DNA from: Pocillopora verrucosa
Lineage: Eukaryota > Cnidaria > Anthozoa > Scleractinia > Pocilloporidae
Direction of reading: 5' to 3'
DNA length: 64,000 nucleotides
Assembly: GCF_036669915.1 (NCBI RefSeq)
Contig: NC_089318.1
Location: 5,131,849-5,195,848 of the forward strand
This document shows, piece by piece, positions 1 through 11,471 of this stretch. A program made the translations under genes and the position numbers. A model generated the notes under the pieces. That model made no database searches, was not told the DNA's origin, and worked only from the letters and a program-made list of their open reading frames with translations. Position 1 is the stretch's first letter. Each line of letters starts with the position of its first letter.

Positions 1-3000
1 ACTCAAAAATCCTCTCAACACTTCCTGTCCGCTGAGATACCGTTTCTCTTCCGCGGGCTCGGCAGTTTCAAACCCGACAACCACGTGACATTTTTCGTCA
101 CTGTCGGGACAATCATGTGAGCAAGTCCATATCTCACTAGCGAACCCACGAACGCTGTAAATTTGATGCAGCTTCTCCGGCCAGAAGCGGCGTTTGAAAC
201 GACAAGCGATTTTCCACGCGCCCAGCATCTGTATCGTGCGTATGGCCTTGTTCTTGTCAGCGGGAAGTGCTGGAGTGAAGGTTATGTCGCCATCTTTGAG
301 GACTGTTAGTGGTACAGTAATGATCACGTGCTTGGCGGTCATCTCCTGGCCATGTTGATTTTTCAGAAGAATTCGTCCACTGTTGTTGGATCTCACCCTG
401 TCTCCTGCCCGAAATATATGAATCAAGACATTCTTTCCTCGCCAAATTTTAGTTAGCATTTGAATCCTTAAGCTCTCTTAAAACGAAATCCGAATTCCAT
501 CCAAATACAACTTTTTTAGGAGGACAAGGAAAAGGTTTTAAAATGAAAAAAAATTAACCATCGCTGAGAACAAAGGCTTTGTAATAATCATATAGAGGCA
601 CAATAACTGTGCCAACAATTTCAGAAAGAGGTTAGTTGCATGAAACTCTCACGAAAGGACGAAACTCAAATCTAACGAAGGGAAAATGTTACAACCAGGT
701 AACCACAATTCTCTGAATAAACTACTGCTGTAAATCAATTGCGCGCTGACAGATTCCTGAAATAAATAAAAACTAAAACGAAAGATCTAACCTTTCCAAA
801 CAACTTCCTTAACCTGCCAGTTAAGACGCTTATCCACATCCATACTGTTAGCCAAGTAGTACTTCACCAGCTGTGAGTAAGATTCCGCGAGTCTAAAGGA
901 AAAAGTTTGAATGACAGAGAGCGTCGGTGCCTTGTACCAAAACAACTTCAAGTAAAAAACTCAGTGTATGAAAAATTGACTACGACCCTGGTTTACCTTC
1001 AGAATACCACGAATTCTACAGGCAGACATTTTTATCATTTATTAAAATAACCTTGTCTTTTTCAAAACAAAATAAGTTCAAAAACTATTTTACCTGCAAT
1101 CTTCAATTCCCCACTCATATTTGGACTCCATTCTCCTCCGCCCTTCCCGCACTCCATAGTGATCCAAGGATCCTGCAGATATCTTCATCTTCCACCAATC
1201 AATTACATCCAACACGTCACGTGACAAGCCTTTCTCTTCAAGTCTCACCTTCACAGAATCAGACAAATATTCCGTTTCCGTTTCTTGATTTCTGTATTTG
1301 CTGTTGATCAATTCGGCCCACGCTTCTCGAGCAAGTCTGATTTCCCGTTGATTACTATTCGTCGAGTAGAGTTTTCCTTTGTAGAATAATTTTTCTCCTT
1401 CTTCCCCAGCTTCACATTGAGAGGCCTGAAAAATGACATGTACGTAAAATTTATCTGAAAGGCTTTTATGCATTACGATGAAAATACTCTATTATTAGAA
1501 TGGCACTCGAAACAATTTTCACCATCATGAGCCTTTCCGCGGCAAAAATGTTCTCAGGTGAAAGAAGGAGATTGGCAACTTCAAAAACATTAACCTAACG
1601 TATAGTGCACACCTCACTCCATTCCCCCTCAAAACGTGTTCATGAAAGATTATCACTTTAACATCAACTTAGTACTTGTACAACATTTATCCATGCAGAT
1701 GGGAGGCTCAGCAACAACATACAAGCTTTGAATCTGTTTCACAAGCCAATTTTTTGTAATTATAACAAATAATAATAGAGAGATTTATTTCGGTGGTGAA
1801 AATTAAAAAATATACCTTTTAACTTAATTACGAGAAGGGGTACAAGACTTTACTTACTGGCAGAACAACCCATCCATTGTCACAAGCAATCTTGTTCACC
1901 ACAGTGTTAGATCCATGGATAAACTCTCCACCAAGATCAATTGGAGCAAACCCTTCAAATGGCTGAACTTGCTTCACTCTTCCACCTGGGTTAATTCAAA
2001 GTATATCCAAGTAAATATCAGTTCCTGATCATGGAGGTAGATGCCCCCCCCCCAAATAGCCCTGGAACTGTATCAGATGCAATTATCAAATGATTACAGC
2101 AGTTTCATGTCTTTTCTTGGAGGATATTAGTGTCACACTCAGCTGCACCTCATCAATCACTTTTTGTTTTGTCTAAGACATTTTGGAGTCATCTATGATC
2201 TATTACTGGACAAATGTGTGGCAACATGGAATCTGTAAGTGAAATTTTCCACATGTTTTGCCTAAAAAAAAAACCTGCAAAGATACCTTAAAAGCTTAGC
2301 TCCTCTTCTTCTAGGCAGCAAGCTCTTGTTTTTAGGCTCTTGAGAACTACAACTGCATTTTTATAAACCACTTTTCACATAAGAGCATTTTCATTTGCAA
2401 TCACTTGATATGATCTTTTCAAAATTGATACCCCTTACCTAGATAATTGGATGCCTCCAAAAGGACAACAGGAATACCAGCCTTAGACAAAGAAGCTGCT
2501 GCAGAAAGCCCAGTCAGCCCTCCACCAACAACCACAACCTGATTTGCAGGAGAAGGTCCTACTCTTCCTAAAGAAGATCAGAAAAAGGTTAAGTTTTATT
2601 ATCACAAAGACCCATTTTTGCCTGAAGCTTAACCAGGTTTCCACTGAAACTGAAATTAAAGAAGTAAAAGTAGAGATGGCACAGCCCCTTTTCACCTTGC
2701 CACTCAACACCAACAGGGAAAAAATGAATTTTAGCTCTAACAATTGATATTGAAATTATTTGTTATTGACAAGAGCACTGCATACATACCATTCCAAGGA
2801 AATGAGGGTTGGACAATATTTGAATCCAGGCTTGAACTTTCTTCAAAATTATTCATCAAGGCTTTTACTTGCCTCATAGTTTGTTTTCCATAATCGGATG
2901 AATTCAAAATAGTGACAATATCTTCACAAAAGTTTAGTAGTACAGATGTTGCAATGTAGTCCCATTTGATACCATTTTCAACCTGGTAGTTAGGAACTAA

Positions 3001-5915
3001 ATTTGGCCTGTAAACAATCAAACAAGTCCAACACTGACTTCCAAAATCAGAAGAAATAAGATCAGCCTCTATCCATCGAAATCCTGCTATGTAGAGAGAC
3101 TTACAAAGACTTGATTCTGCGCACTTGTTGGTAGGTTTAGAATTATGCTTCTTTTTAATCACACTGAAGATTTCCTTGCATTTATCAAAACCACACCGTT
3201 GAGCATACTGTAAAAAAAGCAATAATAAATGCTGTAACATTAAACCTTCACACCCAAACATCAGTATACACATTCTCCATTCTGTTCTCTATACATTTCC
3301 TTAAGTGCTGACAAGGAGAATTTGTTTAACAATCAAGAGCTCCTCTAGTTGGTGATCATTTCCTTTATTCTTGTGACCTTAATGTTTGATTCAAGGGTGA
3401 TATTGTGAGGAGAAATTAGAATCTAATCACTCTTAGGGGTTAAAGGTTAAAATAAGTTTAATACTTGCAGTAGTCTCCTGAGAAAATCAAGAGAACTGTA
3501 GTTTATGATGCACTCTCGACATCGCTTTGGGTGCACAACTGGGTAGAGAAATTGTTCAGTTCACCCTTAAACTCCTAGAAGTAATCAACATGTAATTTCT
3601 CCTTACAACATCCAAATTATTATCCAACAAACAGCTAATGATAATACTAATAATAGGTATATTAAACACCAATTTCTCCTAACTAATTTACAAGGAAAAG
3701 TGTAGCCACTAGAAAGGAGAATTGACAATCAGATCTTGGGAGTTTCCTTTAAAAAGGGTTAAGGAAAAATACTCCATATCCCAAGGATGCAACCTTAGAT
3801 TTGAATAACACTTTACACCCTAACATATAGTTACTATATTCTCCATACTTTTCTTTACACATTTCTTTCAGACTGACGAGGAGAATTTGTTCAACAGTTA
3901 AAGTTTTTTAGGTTGGCAATCATTTCCTTTACTCTCATGATCTCAATAAATAATTCAGTGGTATAACTGCTAGGAAAAATAAGATGCTGGTCACTCTTAT
4001 GATTTTAAGGGTTCACGCTGGTCAGTGCCATTCTGGATGATAATGAAAGTATCCAAGCTTCCCTTCACTTTTCTTAAATTTTTGGATCTATTTAAGATTG
4101 GTCAGGTTCACTTTTAATCAATTTAGTTTTTCAAAATTTGGTTAGAAAAGCTAGCTGACACATGTTATAATATAAGTGCAGGCAGACAAAAACAAAGAAT
4201 TATCCAATTCTTTTGGCACTTCTGCAAATATACAGAGCAGCAATGTATTAAGCAGTCACCCTGTATTAACTCTTTAAGTCCCACTAGTGACCAAGACAGA
4301 ATTTCTCCTTACACTATCAATACAATATCAAGCAGACAAGTAATGAGAATAAAGAAAAATATCAATTAGGGGATTATTAATTGATCCCATACCAAATTCT
4401 CCAAAGTAACATCATATGAATTGTATGGCAGACAGTAAGGAGAATTTCTAAGGAGATCCTGGGATTTAAAGGGTTAAGTGGTTAGTTTTCAGAGTTCCAA
4501 AATTGTTAGCCCTTAATGACTGTAATTTAACAGAACTTGCAGTCACTCTTTACAGAGTCCCAACTGTCTTTTGGTATTGTCCTCAACCTGCACTGAACAG
4601 TCACTTGAAGTGGAACAACTCAGACAAATAAAACTAAGAAAAATCTTCCACATAACATTAATCCATTTTTGTCTCCCAAAATCAATGTTTTTTTTGTATT
4701 TTTGAGCAAGTGTGTGCACATTTATCTATTTTTATAATACCCTTATTCTGAAAAATTTGTATTAACCCTTTAATTCCCAAGATCTCATCAGCAATTCTCC
4801 TTACTGTCTGCCAAATGATTCTCATTATGATTGTTTGGAGAATTTGGTATCAGATCAATAAGTAATCCCATAATTGATATTTTCTTTATTCTAATAACTT
4901 GTCTGCATGTATTGTAAGGGGAAAGTCTGTCTTGGTCACTCACTGGAGTTAAAGGATTAAGCTGTCACCACGCCATTCCCTGTGGGATTAAATGCTTAAT
5001 ACCATCTAATTGCTTAATACCATCTGCCATAATTCTTGTGACTTTAGTTTGGAGAATTTGGTATTGGATCAATTACAATCCCCTAATTGGTATTTTTCTT
5101 TTTCCTCATCACTTGTCTGCTTGATATTATGAGGAAAATTTTATCTTGATCACTCATGGGAGTTAAAAAGCAGTTTTTTTTAATGGTTTTATTTTTTGAT
5201 CACCTAATATGATTCAACAGGTATTCTTTAATATTATTAATAATGAATTATTTTAAACTGAAGTTTGTTTAGCCTTAAATAGCTAAACACCTTAAGGAAA
5301 TAAGACACTTAACAAACCTGTACTTATTTTATTAAATCAAATCACCCTTCCTTAAACAAAACAATATTTAAATCAGGAGAAAGAAAAAAAAATACTCATT
5401 CTAATTATAATTATGGAGGGTCTTAACGCATTTCGTGACAGATGAAAACAGACGATGACCTAATTTTTCCCAGCTCAGTGGTTCACCTATTAAAGTTGTT
5501 CCCCACTAATTATTCAATTATAATAGCAAGAACGAACGGCATCTAAAAGGTAGAAACTGACCTTATTTACCACTGAAATGGCCTCGTTTACTAACTGCAG
5601 TCTGGTATGATTCAATTCTTCGAGTTCGTTGAATCGCTCAGCTGTAGAAATAAACTTTACGAAGCCATAGTTTCCGTCAGCAAAGTACTGCACAAATATG
5701 ATTTCACATGCAATGTGGGATTGGTTCCCCTTTGCTGTTTTCTCCCTTGAAGCCACCAGAACAGTTTTCATTCGATTTTTAGCTAAATATTGTCTTTGTT
5801 GAAGGAAATCCCCAAGGAAGGCTCTATCGGTATCGATAATGAATTTAACAGATTTCAATAATTCCTCCTCTATCTCAGGGTTGAATTCTTCGCTAAAGTT
5901 GACAATTCGCATCAT
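1..5915 (-). CDS. Spermine/polyamine-oxidase-like flavoprotein, gene 1 (3' part beyond window)
   Basis: FAD-dependent amine oxidase of the spermine/polyamine oxidase type, which oxidises secondary amines of polyamines and releases H2O2 (family knowledge). Exons inferred from splice sites and phase: 5562-5915 (start at a Met-Met pair; an in-frame ATG at 5963 is an alternative), 2790-3207, 2439-2567, 1858-1985, 1094-1425, 792-892, and 1 to 404 or 437 (two possible acceptors, 33 bases apart, same frame). Exon 2439-2567 carries the Rossmann motif VVVVGGGLTGL followed by VVLLEAS. Exon 1858-1985 has GGRVKQVQPFEGF and LGGEFIHGSN. The last visible exon has TVPLTVLKDGDITF and ends at LSGQEVLRGF. The first two exons encode about 257 residues upstream of the FAD motif that I cannot assign. 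The C-terminal FAD-binding exon lies outside the window. Paralogue of the gene at 23847-30541; the exons of 128 and 101 nt have identical lengths in both. Confidence 0.85.
3285..5165. repeat. Cluster of short MITE-like repeats in oxidase gene 1 intron
   Basis: The intron between 3207 and 5562 holds no coding exon I can see. It is mostly short palindromic repeats whose ends read like TTAACCCTTTAA and GGGTTAA. Recognisable copies: about 3285-3450 (with ACAAGGAGAATTTGTTTAAC and GGTGATCATTTCC), 3561-3762, 3815-4010 (second copy of the first subtype), 4265-4477, 4763-4960 and about 5030-5165. Copies of the same families occur in MEMO1 introns, AK7 introns and at 47.9 kb. No transposase coding is present, so they are non-autonomous. 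Confidence 0.75.
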
Positions 5916-6154
5916 GAACAATTGCAAATTATTGAGAGGCAACCAGCCTAACTTCGGCGTCAATCGGCGACGAGAACCCTGTAGACGGCTATCACGAGAG
6001 AAAGACTGGTACCCAGTGTCTCTTGACGAGCGGGTTCGGGTTGGGGTTGGGGTTATTGAGGTTTAATATTTTTATATATTTATCACATAAACTACGGTGT
6101 TTTACAAGGATTTCCAGACCAGAGAAAAGCCGTAACAACACGATATTTCTTCAC

Positions 6155-6712
6155 TTGTGTTTGATATCGCCAATCAGCTGCTGACACGTCACTCGCCTTT
6201 CGCGCCACTCGGTCAAATGAATGAACGGCAAAGCCTGTACCATTCTCAATCCAAGGTCGTTTGTCGGATTTTTTTGGATTATGGCTACCAAAACACTGAA
6301 AAATCCGTATCGCTACAGATAGTGACGTTCAAACTTTCTTAGAAGGGAAAGACAACCAAAAGGAGAAAAACTGAGGGGAAAAAAAAGATTACAGCTAAAT
6401 ATTTTTGAAGACGTTTCGATGTCGCTTCACCCAAATCTGTTCTTAAACGCAGCTAGATTCGTTTATAGAAACTTAATTGCCTGTAAACATCGTATAAATT
6501 CCTTAAAGATTTGTTCGCTTTATATTCAGCCTCTATTCAGTCGCTATTCATGTTTGTATGGTTCTGAGCTTTATCTTAGAAATTAAAGAAAGGGGATGGT
6601 AGTATTTTCTGTCTCAGTTTTTCTGGCGTTGTTATCAGCCTGATGAGGCTTCAAAGTCATGTCTATATTTTTTATTATTATACAACTGCACGAAGTAGAG
6701 TGCAAATAATGA
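6155..6712 (+). repeat. Remnant unit of the small-membrane-protein array, coding part lost
   Basis: The left end (GCCAATCAGCTGCTGACACG at about 6170) matches the 5' flank of copies C (13650) and D (19815). The stretch ATCCGTATCGCTACAGATAGTGACGTT onward matches the flank of copy D. After AAGATTACAGCTA at about 6380, where copies C and D continue into their coding exon, this unit jumps to ATATTTTTGAAGACGTTTCGA, which matches intron sequence of copy C near 14230. The 3' end (TATGGTTCTGAG to CTGCACGAAGTAGAGTGCAA, 6558-6705) matches the ends of the other units. So this is a fifth unit with an internal deletion that removed the ORF. Confidence 0.65.
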
Positions 6713-6816
6713 TGTCGTGGATCCAAATGCAGATCATTTGTCCATTTTGGCGTCGTTTCTTCACTGCCAGAAGCGACACCAAAATGGACCAATGATCTGC
6801 GTTTGGACCCACGACA
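6713..6816. repeat. Imperfect inverted repeat (fold-back)
   Basis: The left arm 6713-6755 (TGTCGTGGATCCAAATGCAG...) and the right arm 6774-6816 (...CTGCGTTTGGACCCACGACA) are near-complementary over about 43 bp with an 18-bp spacer. The arm is the same sequence that starts each unit of the 244-bp tandem repeat at 10641-11345, and it also occurs singly at 7113 and 7249. The sequence between 6860 and 7112 is a further copy of the tandem-repeat body. Confidence 0.8.
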
Positions 6817-7460
6817 TTAGACGAGATCGCTTGACCCCAATCAGGCTTTTTCACGTGACAGTGCATATCTCTCAGTTAGAATTTATAATTGAAGCAAACG
6901 TTTGTGTATACACACAAATGTTTACCAGTGAAAATTTTTAAAACTGACTTTCGAGATTTTCGAGACAGTGTTTTCGTCTCATAAACAGCATTCTGCATTG
7001 AATATGGCCACATGTTTTCGCCGCCCGGCCATATTTTATGCAAGACTGACTGAGAGATACGCTCTGGCACGTGAAAAAGCCTGATTGGGGTCAAGTGATC
7101 TCATCTAATGTCGTGGGTCCAAACGCAGATCATTGGTCCATTGGTGTCGCTTCTGGCAGTGAAGAATAGAATCCGTTTTTTAGAAATTTTCATGAGCACT
7201 GGCACGTGAATAAGCCTTATTGAATTGAACTGATAACTGATATTGCCCGTGGATCCAAACGCAGATAATTGGTCCATTTTGGTTAACTACTTGAGATGTC
7301 GTTTCTGGCCTGGTGAGCACATTGTGGTGACAGCTAAATATACCGAGGGTAGGTTGATCCCTTCAGTTTGGCTTTTGCGTCGCGTGGCAAGCTTCTGGAT
7401 CAGTAGTGAGGCTTACTTATTGCTCTTCTGCTGGCTCTTTCTCGAAGCATTCTCCGCATC

Positions 7461-7712
7461 ATGCTCACTATTCAAGACTTTTTCAGTCGATTCGTTGACT
7501 TTCTAATGTTAATGATCCTCTTCATCCTGATGGAAAGTGACAGAGCTGTACAACAGAGGCAACCGGCAAGAATTAATGAACAGCGTGAACAAGTGAGGAG
7601 ATTGGAGTTGAACAGAAACTGGGGGAGAAGAAGACACATGGAGGAAAACCAAAATTATTGCGTTCCGCCAAATACAAATTATCCAACAGAAAATGATGAA
7701 CGCCAGGGATAA
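7461..7712 (+). CDS. Small single-pass membrane protein, array copy A
   Basis: 83 residues; no known family recognised. It starts MLTIQDFF, then has a hydrophobic stretch at about residues 8-24 (FSRFVDFLMLMILFILM) and a polar, Arg/Asn/Glu/Gln-rich tail. It ends in the motif PPNTNYPTENDERQG, shared with copies B, C and D. The likely topology is a short N-terminus, one transmembrane or signal-anchor helix, and a charged tail. A splice donor (GGTAAGCTG, GT at 7722) follows ten bases after the stop. A matching acceptor (CCCTGTGCAG) occurs at 10285, but a collagen-like pseudogene and a pogo MITE now lie in between. Four-copy conservation of the frame and C-terminal motif argues that it is coding. 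Function unknown. Confidence 0.6.
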   Translation: MLTIQDFFSRFVDFLMLMILFILMESDRAVQQRQPARINEQREQVRRLELNRNWGRRRHMEENQNYCVPPNTNYPTENDERQG

Positions 7713-7910
7713 GTATTCAGGGTAAGCTGTTTAAGTAACCTTTTTCTGTATCTGTTGGATAAGCCTTAAAAAAATTGAATTTGATAAGATTGTGTACATG
7801 TCTTACTCGATTGTTTCGCTTTACATGTATTCAGCCACCCCTTCTCTGTGTAATTTTCGCAAAATGTTGCTTCGTCATCAGGTTCTCAAAGGTCGCGCGC
7901 AACTGAAACA

Positions 7911-8392
7911 TTGAAGACAAATAAGCTTAATGAACTCATCTTTTCAACCTCGGAAAATGTTTTATACTCTGCGTATGGCTACCACAGAGACACGTGCAAC
8001 AAACTGTTCAAAGTCATGGGGTTTTTCGGTTTCTTATTTGGTTTAGGGGCTGCAGTCGTTGTTGTGATGCTTATGTTGGGGATCATGTTTGTCCCAGGCT
8101 GCGACGAATGCAAGAAAGAAATCATACCCAGCCAAAGCTCTGCTGCTCAATCGGTGGGATCAGAACAGGAATTATGGAGAGTGATCAAGGAAGAGCGGCT
8201 GAAGCATTTTCCTTCGCGAAAAACTATAAACTTAATTTCAGCAGCTTGGTTGGACCGAGGGGCCCGCCTAGAAACCCTGGGCTTATTGGCCCTTCAGGAA
8301 AGGATGGTGTAGACGGAAGACCGGGAAAACCGGGGCTAGTGAATATGTCTCTGTGTGTCTATCGGGCACAATATGGAGTCCCTCTAATTTTC
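7911..8392 (+). pseudogene. Broken membrane-anchored collagen-like gene
   Basis: Two overlapping frames together give the parts of one protein. The first frame (from 7911) has a cytoplasmic-like N-terminus, then a hydrophobic segment with GFLFGLGAAVVVVMLMLG (about 8025-8085), then PGCDECKKE. The collagen repeat is in another frame at about 8252-8336: GPRGPP, then GLIGPSGKDGVDGRPGKPG. The switch lies between about 8150 and 8220, so a frameshift separates anchor and collagen. One Gly of the G-X-Y register is replaced by Arg (PPRNPG). The reading then runs into a stop at 8393. The upstream bases (ACAAATAAGCTTAATGAACTC at 7918) recur at 11900 and 12350 as duplicated non-coding sequence. I infer a decayed fragment of a type II membrane protein with a collagen stalk. 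Confidence 0.55.
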
Positions 8393-8399
8393 TAGCTTT

Positions 8400-9200
8400 T
8401 TCCTATTTCCTTATCATTCTAGATTCCAACCCATCTCGCTTTTCATTTGCCCAAATGACGCACGTAAAGCTTCAGTGGCTCTAGCATTAACATAAATTTC
8501 CACTGGAATCGTGTTTCTGTGATGGCAATTTATTGCTCATGGCCTGTCTGAACTCATGCTGAGAATTTATATGATGAAAATTTGCCAGGGGTGAAATTTT
8601 AACTGTATATTAACTCTGGTTTTCAAATTAACTACTGTTTTACTGTACATAGTTCTCAGCAATTCAATGTGAATTTAAAATTGCGTCAGCCGCTAAGGAT
8701 TTCTACATTCCATTGTTAAAAGCATACGCAACTGGAGGAAATTTTTTAAGAGGAATTCAAAAATTGCAAGAATTTTTCCTCTTGGCTGGATGTTATGGTT
8801 ATTTCTCAGTGATTACCATCAAGTAATTGCTTTAATTTTGGTTGGTTTCCGAACTGAATACAACCATAGCATTGCAACGACTTTGTATTTGCATTTAGCA
8901 TCACCTTGCTTCATTGATTTAAATCATAATGTAGATTGAATTGTTTAGTAAAAGTACTTCTTAGTAATACTTTGAGGGAATTGATACCCATATCCTAGAA
9001 ACTGAAAGAATGAATCAGTTGGGGTTACAATTTTATTGGTTAGTGAATCCATGAAATGAAAAATCGGAATAATCGTTAAAAGATAATAAACAAGTGAAAA
9101 TGACATGACAATAGTGTGATTTTTTTTTTACCAAGATTGCAAAGCCTATAAGTTCCGAACGTGCTAGTGCACAGGGTTGTGAAATCCGATTTCTTTTTAG
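8400..9200. other. No recognised feature
   Basis: AT-rich sequence between the collagen-like pseudogene and the pogo-type MITE. I see no convincing ORF, RNA gene or repeat structure. The open frame at 9033-9230 on the minus strand has no recognisable domain and runs into the MITE terminal repeat. Confidence 0.5.
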
Positions 9201-9202
9201 TA

Positions 9203-9711
9203 CAGTCGAACCTCGATTATCCGGACTCATCGGGACCTCGGTAAATAGTCCGGATAATCGAGAGTCCGGATAATCGAAAATATGAATATTAATGAGATAG
9301 AAATGTGAAATAATTATCTACTTATCTTTAATCAATAGAACGGCAAGCTTTCGCTTCGAAGGCATGTTTTTGATTTGAGTTTACGATCGATCGCTCGTGT
9401 GTTTACATAACCCACGCAGAAGGAGCTAATCAAGCATGAAATTCCCTTGGCAACAAAACAATTGAGCCAACCATATATCAGCTGAACGCATCAGAATACT
9501 TCTTTGACTCGTCGCACTTTCGAATTTTGAAAAGCGCATGGGATAATACGCTGTTTCAACAGTCTTTTGAAAGGATTATTGGGCTTTTTGCGACTTTGAG
9601 TTTTCAAGATCACAACTAATTAATATTCATGGCAAAATTGGGACCAGAGAAGAAAGTCCGGATAATCGAATAGTCCGGATAATCGGGGTCCGGATAATCG
9701 AGGTTCGACTG
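9203..9711. mobile_element. Non-autonomous pogo/Tigger-type MITE
   Basis: The 509-bp element starts CAGTCGAACCTCGATTATCC and ends with its reverse complement GGATAATCGAGGTTCGACTG. It is flanked by TA dinucleotides at 9201-9202 and 9712-9713, the target duplication of Tc1/mariner and pogo elements. The TIR sequence is characteristic of pogo/Tigger-like families. Next to each TIR are further inverted copies of the motif GTCCGGATAATCGA (9247-9281 and 9655-9700), possible transposase binding sites. I see no transposase ORF inside. Confidence 0.9.
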
Positions 9712-10285
9712 TACGCACTTCAATCAATACAAGAGATCTTTTGTGTCTGAAATTTTACGCCTCGCCCGTGAGTCTCTTTAAGTAACGACAATGTCATGAA
9801 GTTTTTGTGTAATTTCTTTAGGCAGCAAGACTAATATTTGTTCTGTGTGCTTTGACAAAGCAATGTCCTTTGAAAACGTTTCCTGAGTATTTCTCATCTA
9901 CTCTCAGCGATACAGAAGAAATGTCCTGTCTAATAACTTTTCTTTTGTGAAGAAAGTAAAACAGGAAAACACAACCACAAACCACGCTCGATCTCTGTGT
10001 ACACCCTTATAAATTCTTTCTGCCTCATCTCAATCGCCGTGCGAGAGTTATCGTCACTTATCGATGACCCGCTATTTTGTGAATAAGCTGGTAGAAATGC
10101 TTACAATGAGCCCCGACACATAGTGTTCATAATTTAAATGAAAATACGCAACAAAATTTAACAGGCTTTTCGACTGTGAAGTATAAGGTTTGCGCCTGTT
10201 CTTGAAATTAGACTCTGGCTCCCGGTCTTTTATTCATTTGATAAAAGACTGGAAGCCAGACTTTCTGTTCACTTTCCCTGTGCAG

Positions 10286-10625
10286 GTCCTTGAAGACGAA
10301 CGAATCGACGGAAATTATTGTTTATGGTACTTTGAAGCCGAAAAGGCGTATTTACGACTAATAAACTTTTTTGTTTGTATAATAAAGAGCTTAGTTTGAT
10401 CATTTTCAGAAGAAATAGATAGAGAGGGAAAGCTATAACGAGATGAACAAATAAATTGTATTAGTATTTTTATGTTTGTATGATTCTGAGAAGCTTTATC
10501 TAAGAAATAAAAGAAGGGGGCTGGTATTATTGTGCCTCAATTTGTCTAGCATTGTTATCAGCCTGATGAAGCTTCAAAGTCATGTCTATATATTTTTTTT
10601 ATTATCCAGCTGCACGAAGTAGAGT
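10286..10625 (+). other. Downstream exon-like block and 3' end of array copy A
   Basis: After the polypyrimidine tract and CTGTGCAG, the sequence GTCCTTGAAGACGAACGAAT through AAAGAGCTTAGTTTGAT matches blocks at 14586 and 20955 and, more weakly, 12265. The 10460-10625 part (TATGATTCTGAG to CTGCACGAAGTAGAGTGCAA) matches the end of each unit. I interpret it as the second, untranslated exon and 3' flank of the small-membrane-protein gene. No conserved long reading frame is visible in it. Confidence 0.5.
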
Positions 10626-10640
10626 GCAAACAATGATCTC

Positions 10641-11345
10641 GTGGGTCCAAACGCAGATCATTGGTCCATTTTGGCGGCGAAAACATGCGGTCATACATAA
10701 CAGTATAATGCACAATGCTGTTTATAAGACGAAAACACTGTCTAGAAAATCTCGAAAATCCGTTTTAAAAAGTTTGATAGGCAAACAATTTCTGTGTGTA
10801 CATAAATAACTTAATTGACAACTGATGTCTGTGGGTCCAAACGCAGATTATTGGTCCATTTTGGCGGCGAAAACATGCGGCCATATATAATGCACAATGC
10901 TGTTTATAAGACGGAAACACTGTCTAGAAAATCTCGAAAATCCGTTTTAAAAATTTTGATAGGCAAACAATTTCTGTGTGTACACAGAAGTTTGCTTCAA
11001 AATAAATTCTAACTAAGAGATATGCATTGGCACGTGAAAAAGCCTGATTGAGGTAAAGTGGTTCGTTTCATGTCGTGGGTCCAAACGCAGATCATTAGTT
11101 CATTTTGGCGTCGTTTCTAACAGTGAAAATATGCCGCCATATTTTATGCAGAATGTTGTTTATAAGACGAAAAGTACACAAAATCTCGAAAATCCGTTTC
11201 AAAAATGTTCATAAGCAAACAATTTCTGTGTATGCACATACTTTTGTTTCAATTATAAATTCTAACTGAGAGATATGCACTGGCACGTTAAATAACTTAA
11301 TTGACAACTGATGTCTGTGGGTCCAAACGCAGATTATTGGTCCAT
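10641..11345 (+). repeat. Tandem repeat, about 190-244 bp period, upstream of copy B
   Basis: Units begin with GTGGGTCCAAACGCAGATYATT at 10641, 10831, 11075 and 11317, a spacing of 190, 244 and 242 bp. Each then carries TGGTCCATTTTGGCG, a CTGTTTATAAGACGRAAA block, AATCTCGAAAATCCGTTT, CAAACAATTTCTGTGT and, in the longer units, a GCACTGGCACGT block. Related single copies lie at 7113 and 7249 upstream of copy A, and an inverted copy covers 6860-7110. The array ends about 130 bp before the ATG of copy B, so it occupies that gene's promoter region. Confidence 0.8.
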
Positions 11346-11471
11346 TTTGGTGTCGTTTCTGGCCTGGCGAGCTAAATATAGGTCATTACTCTTTAGTTTG
11401 GCTTTTGTATCGCGTAGTCCGGCTTACTTGTTGCTCTTCTGCTGGCTCGTTTCTGAAGCACTCTCCACATC

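Noticed and set aside
1053..1307. Plus-strand frame overlapping oxidase gene 1 exon 5
   Set aside because: Antisense shadow of a coding exon supported by homology to gene 2 and by splice phase.
6029..6055. TTGGGG-like run resembling a telomeric repeat
   Set aside because: Only two or three imperfect units (GGGTTGGGGTTGGGGTTA) inside a short open frame; far too short for an interstitial telomere and not the TTAGGG expected in cnidarians.
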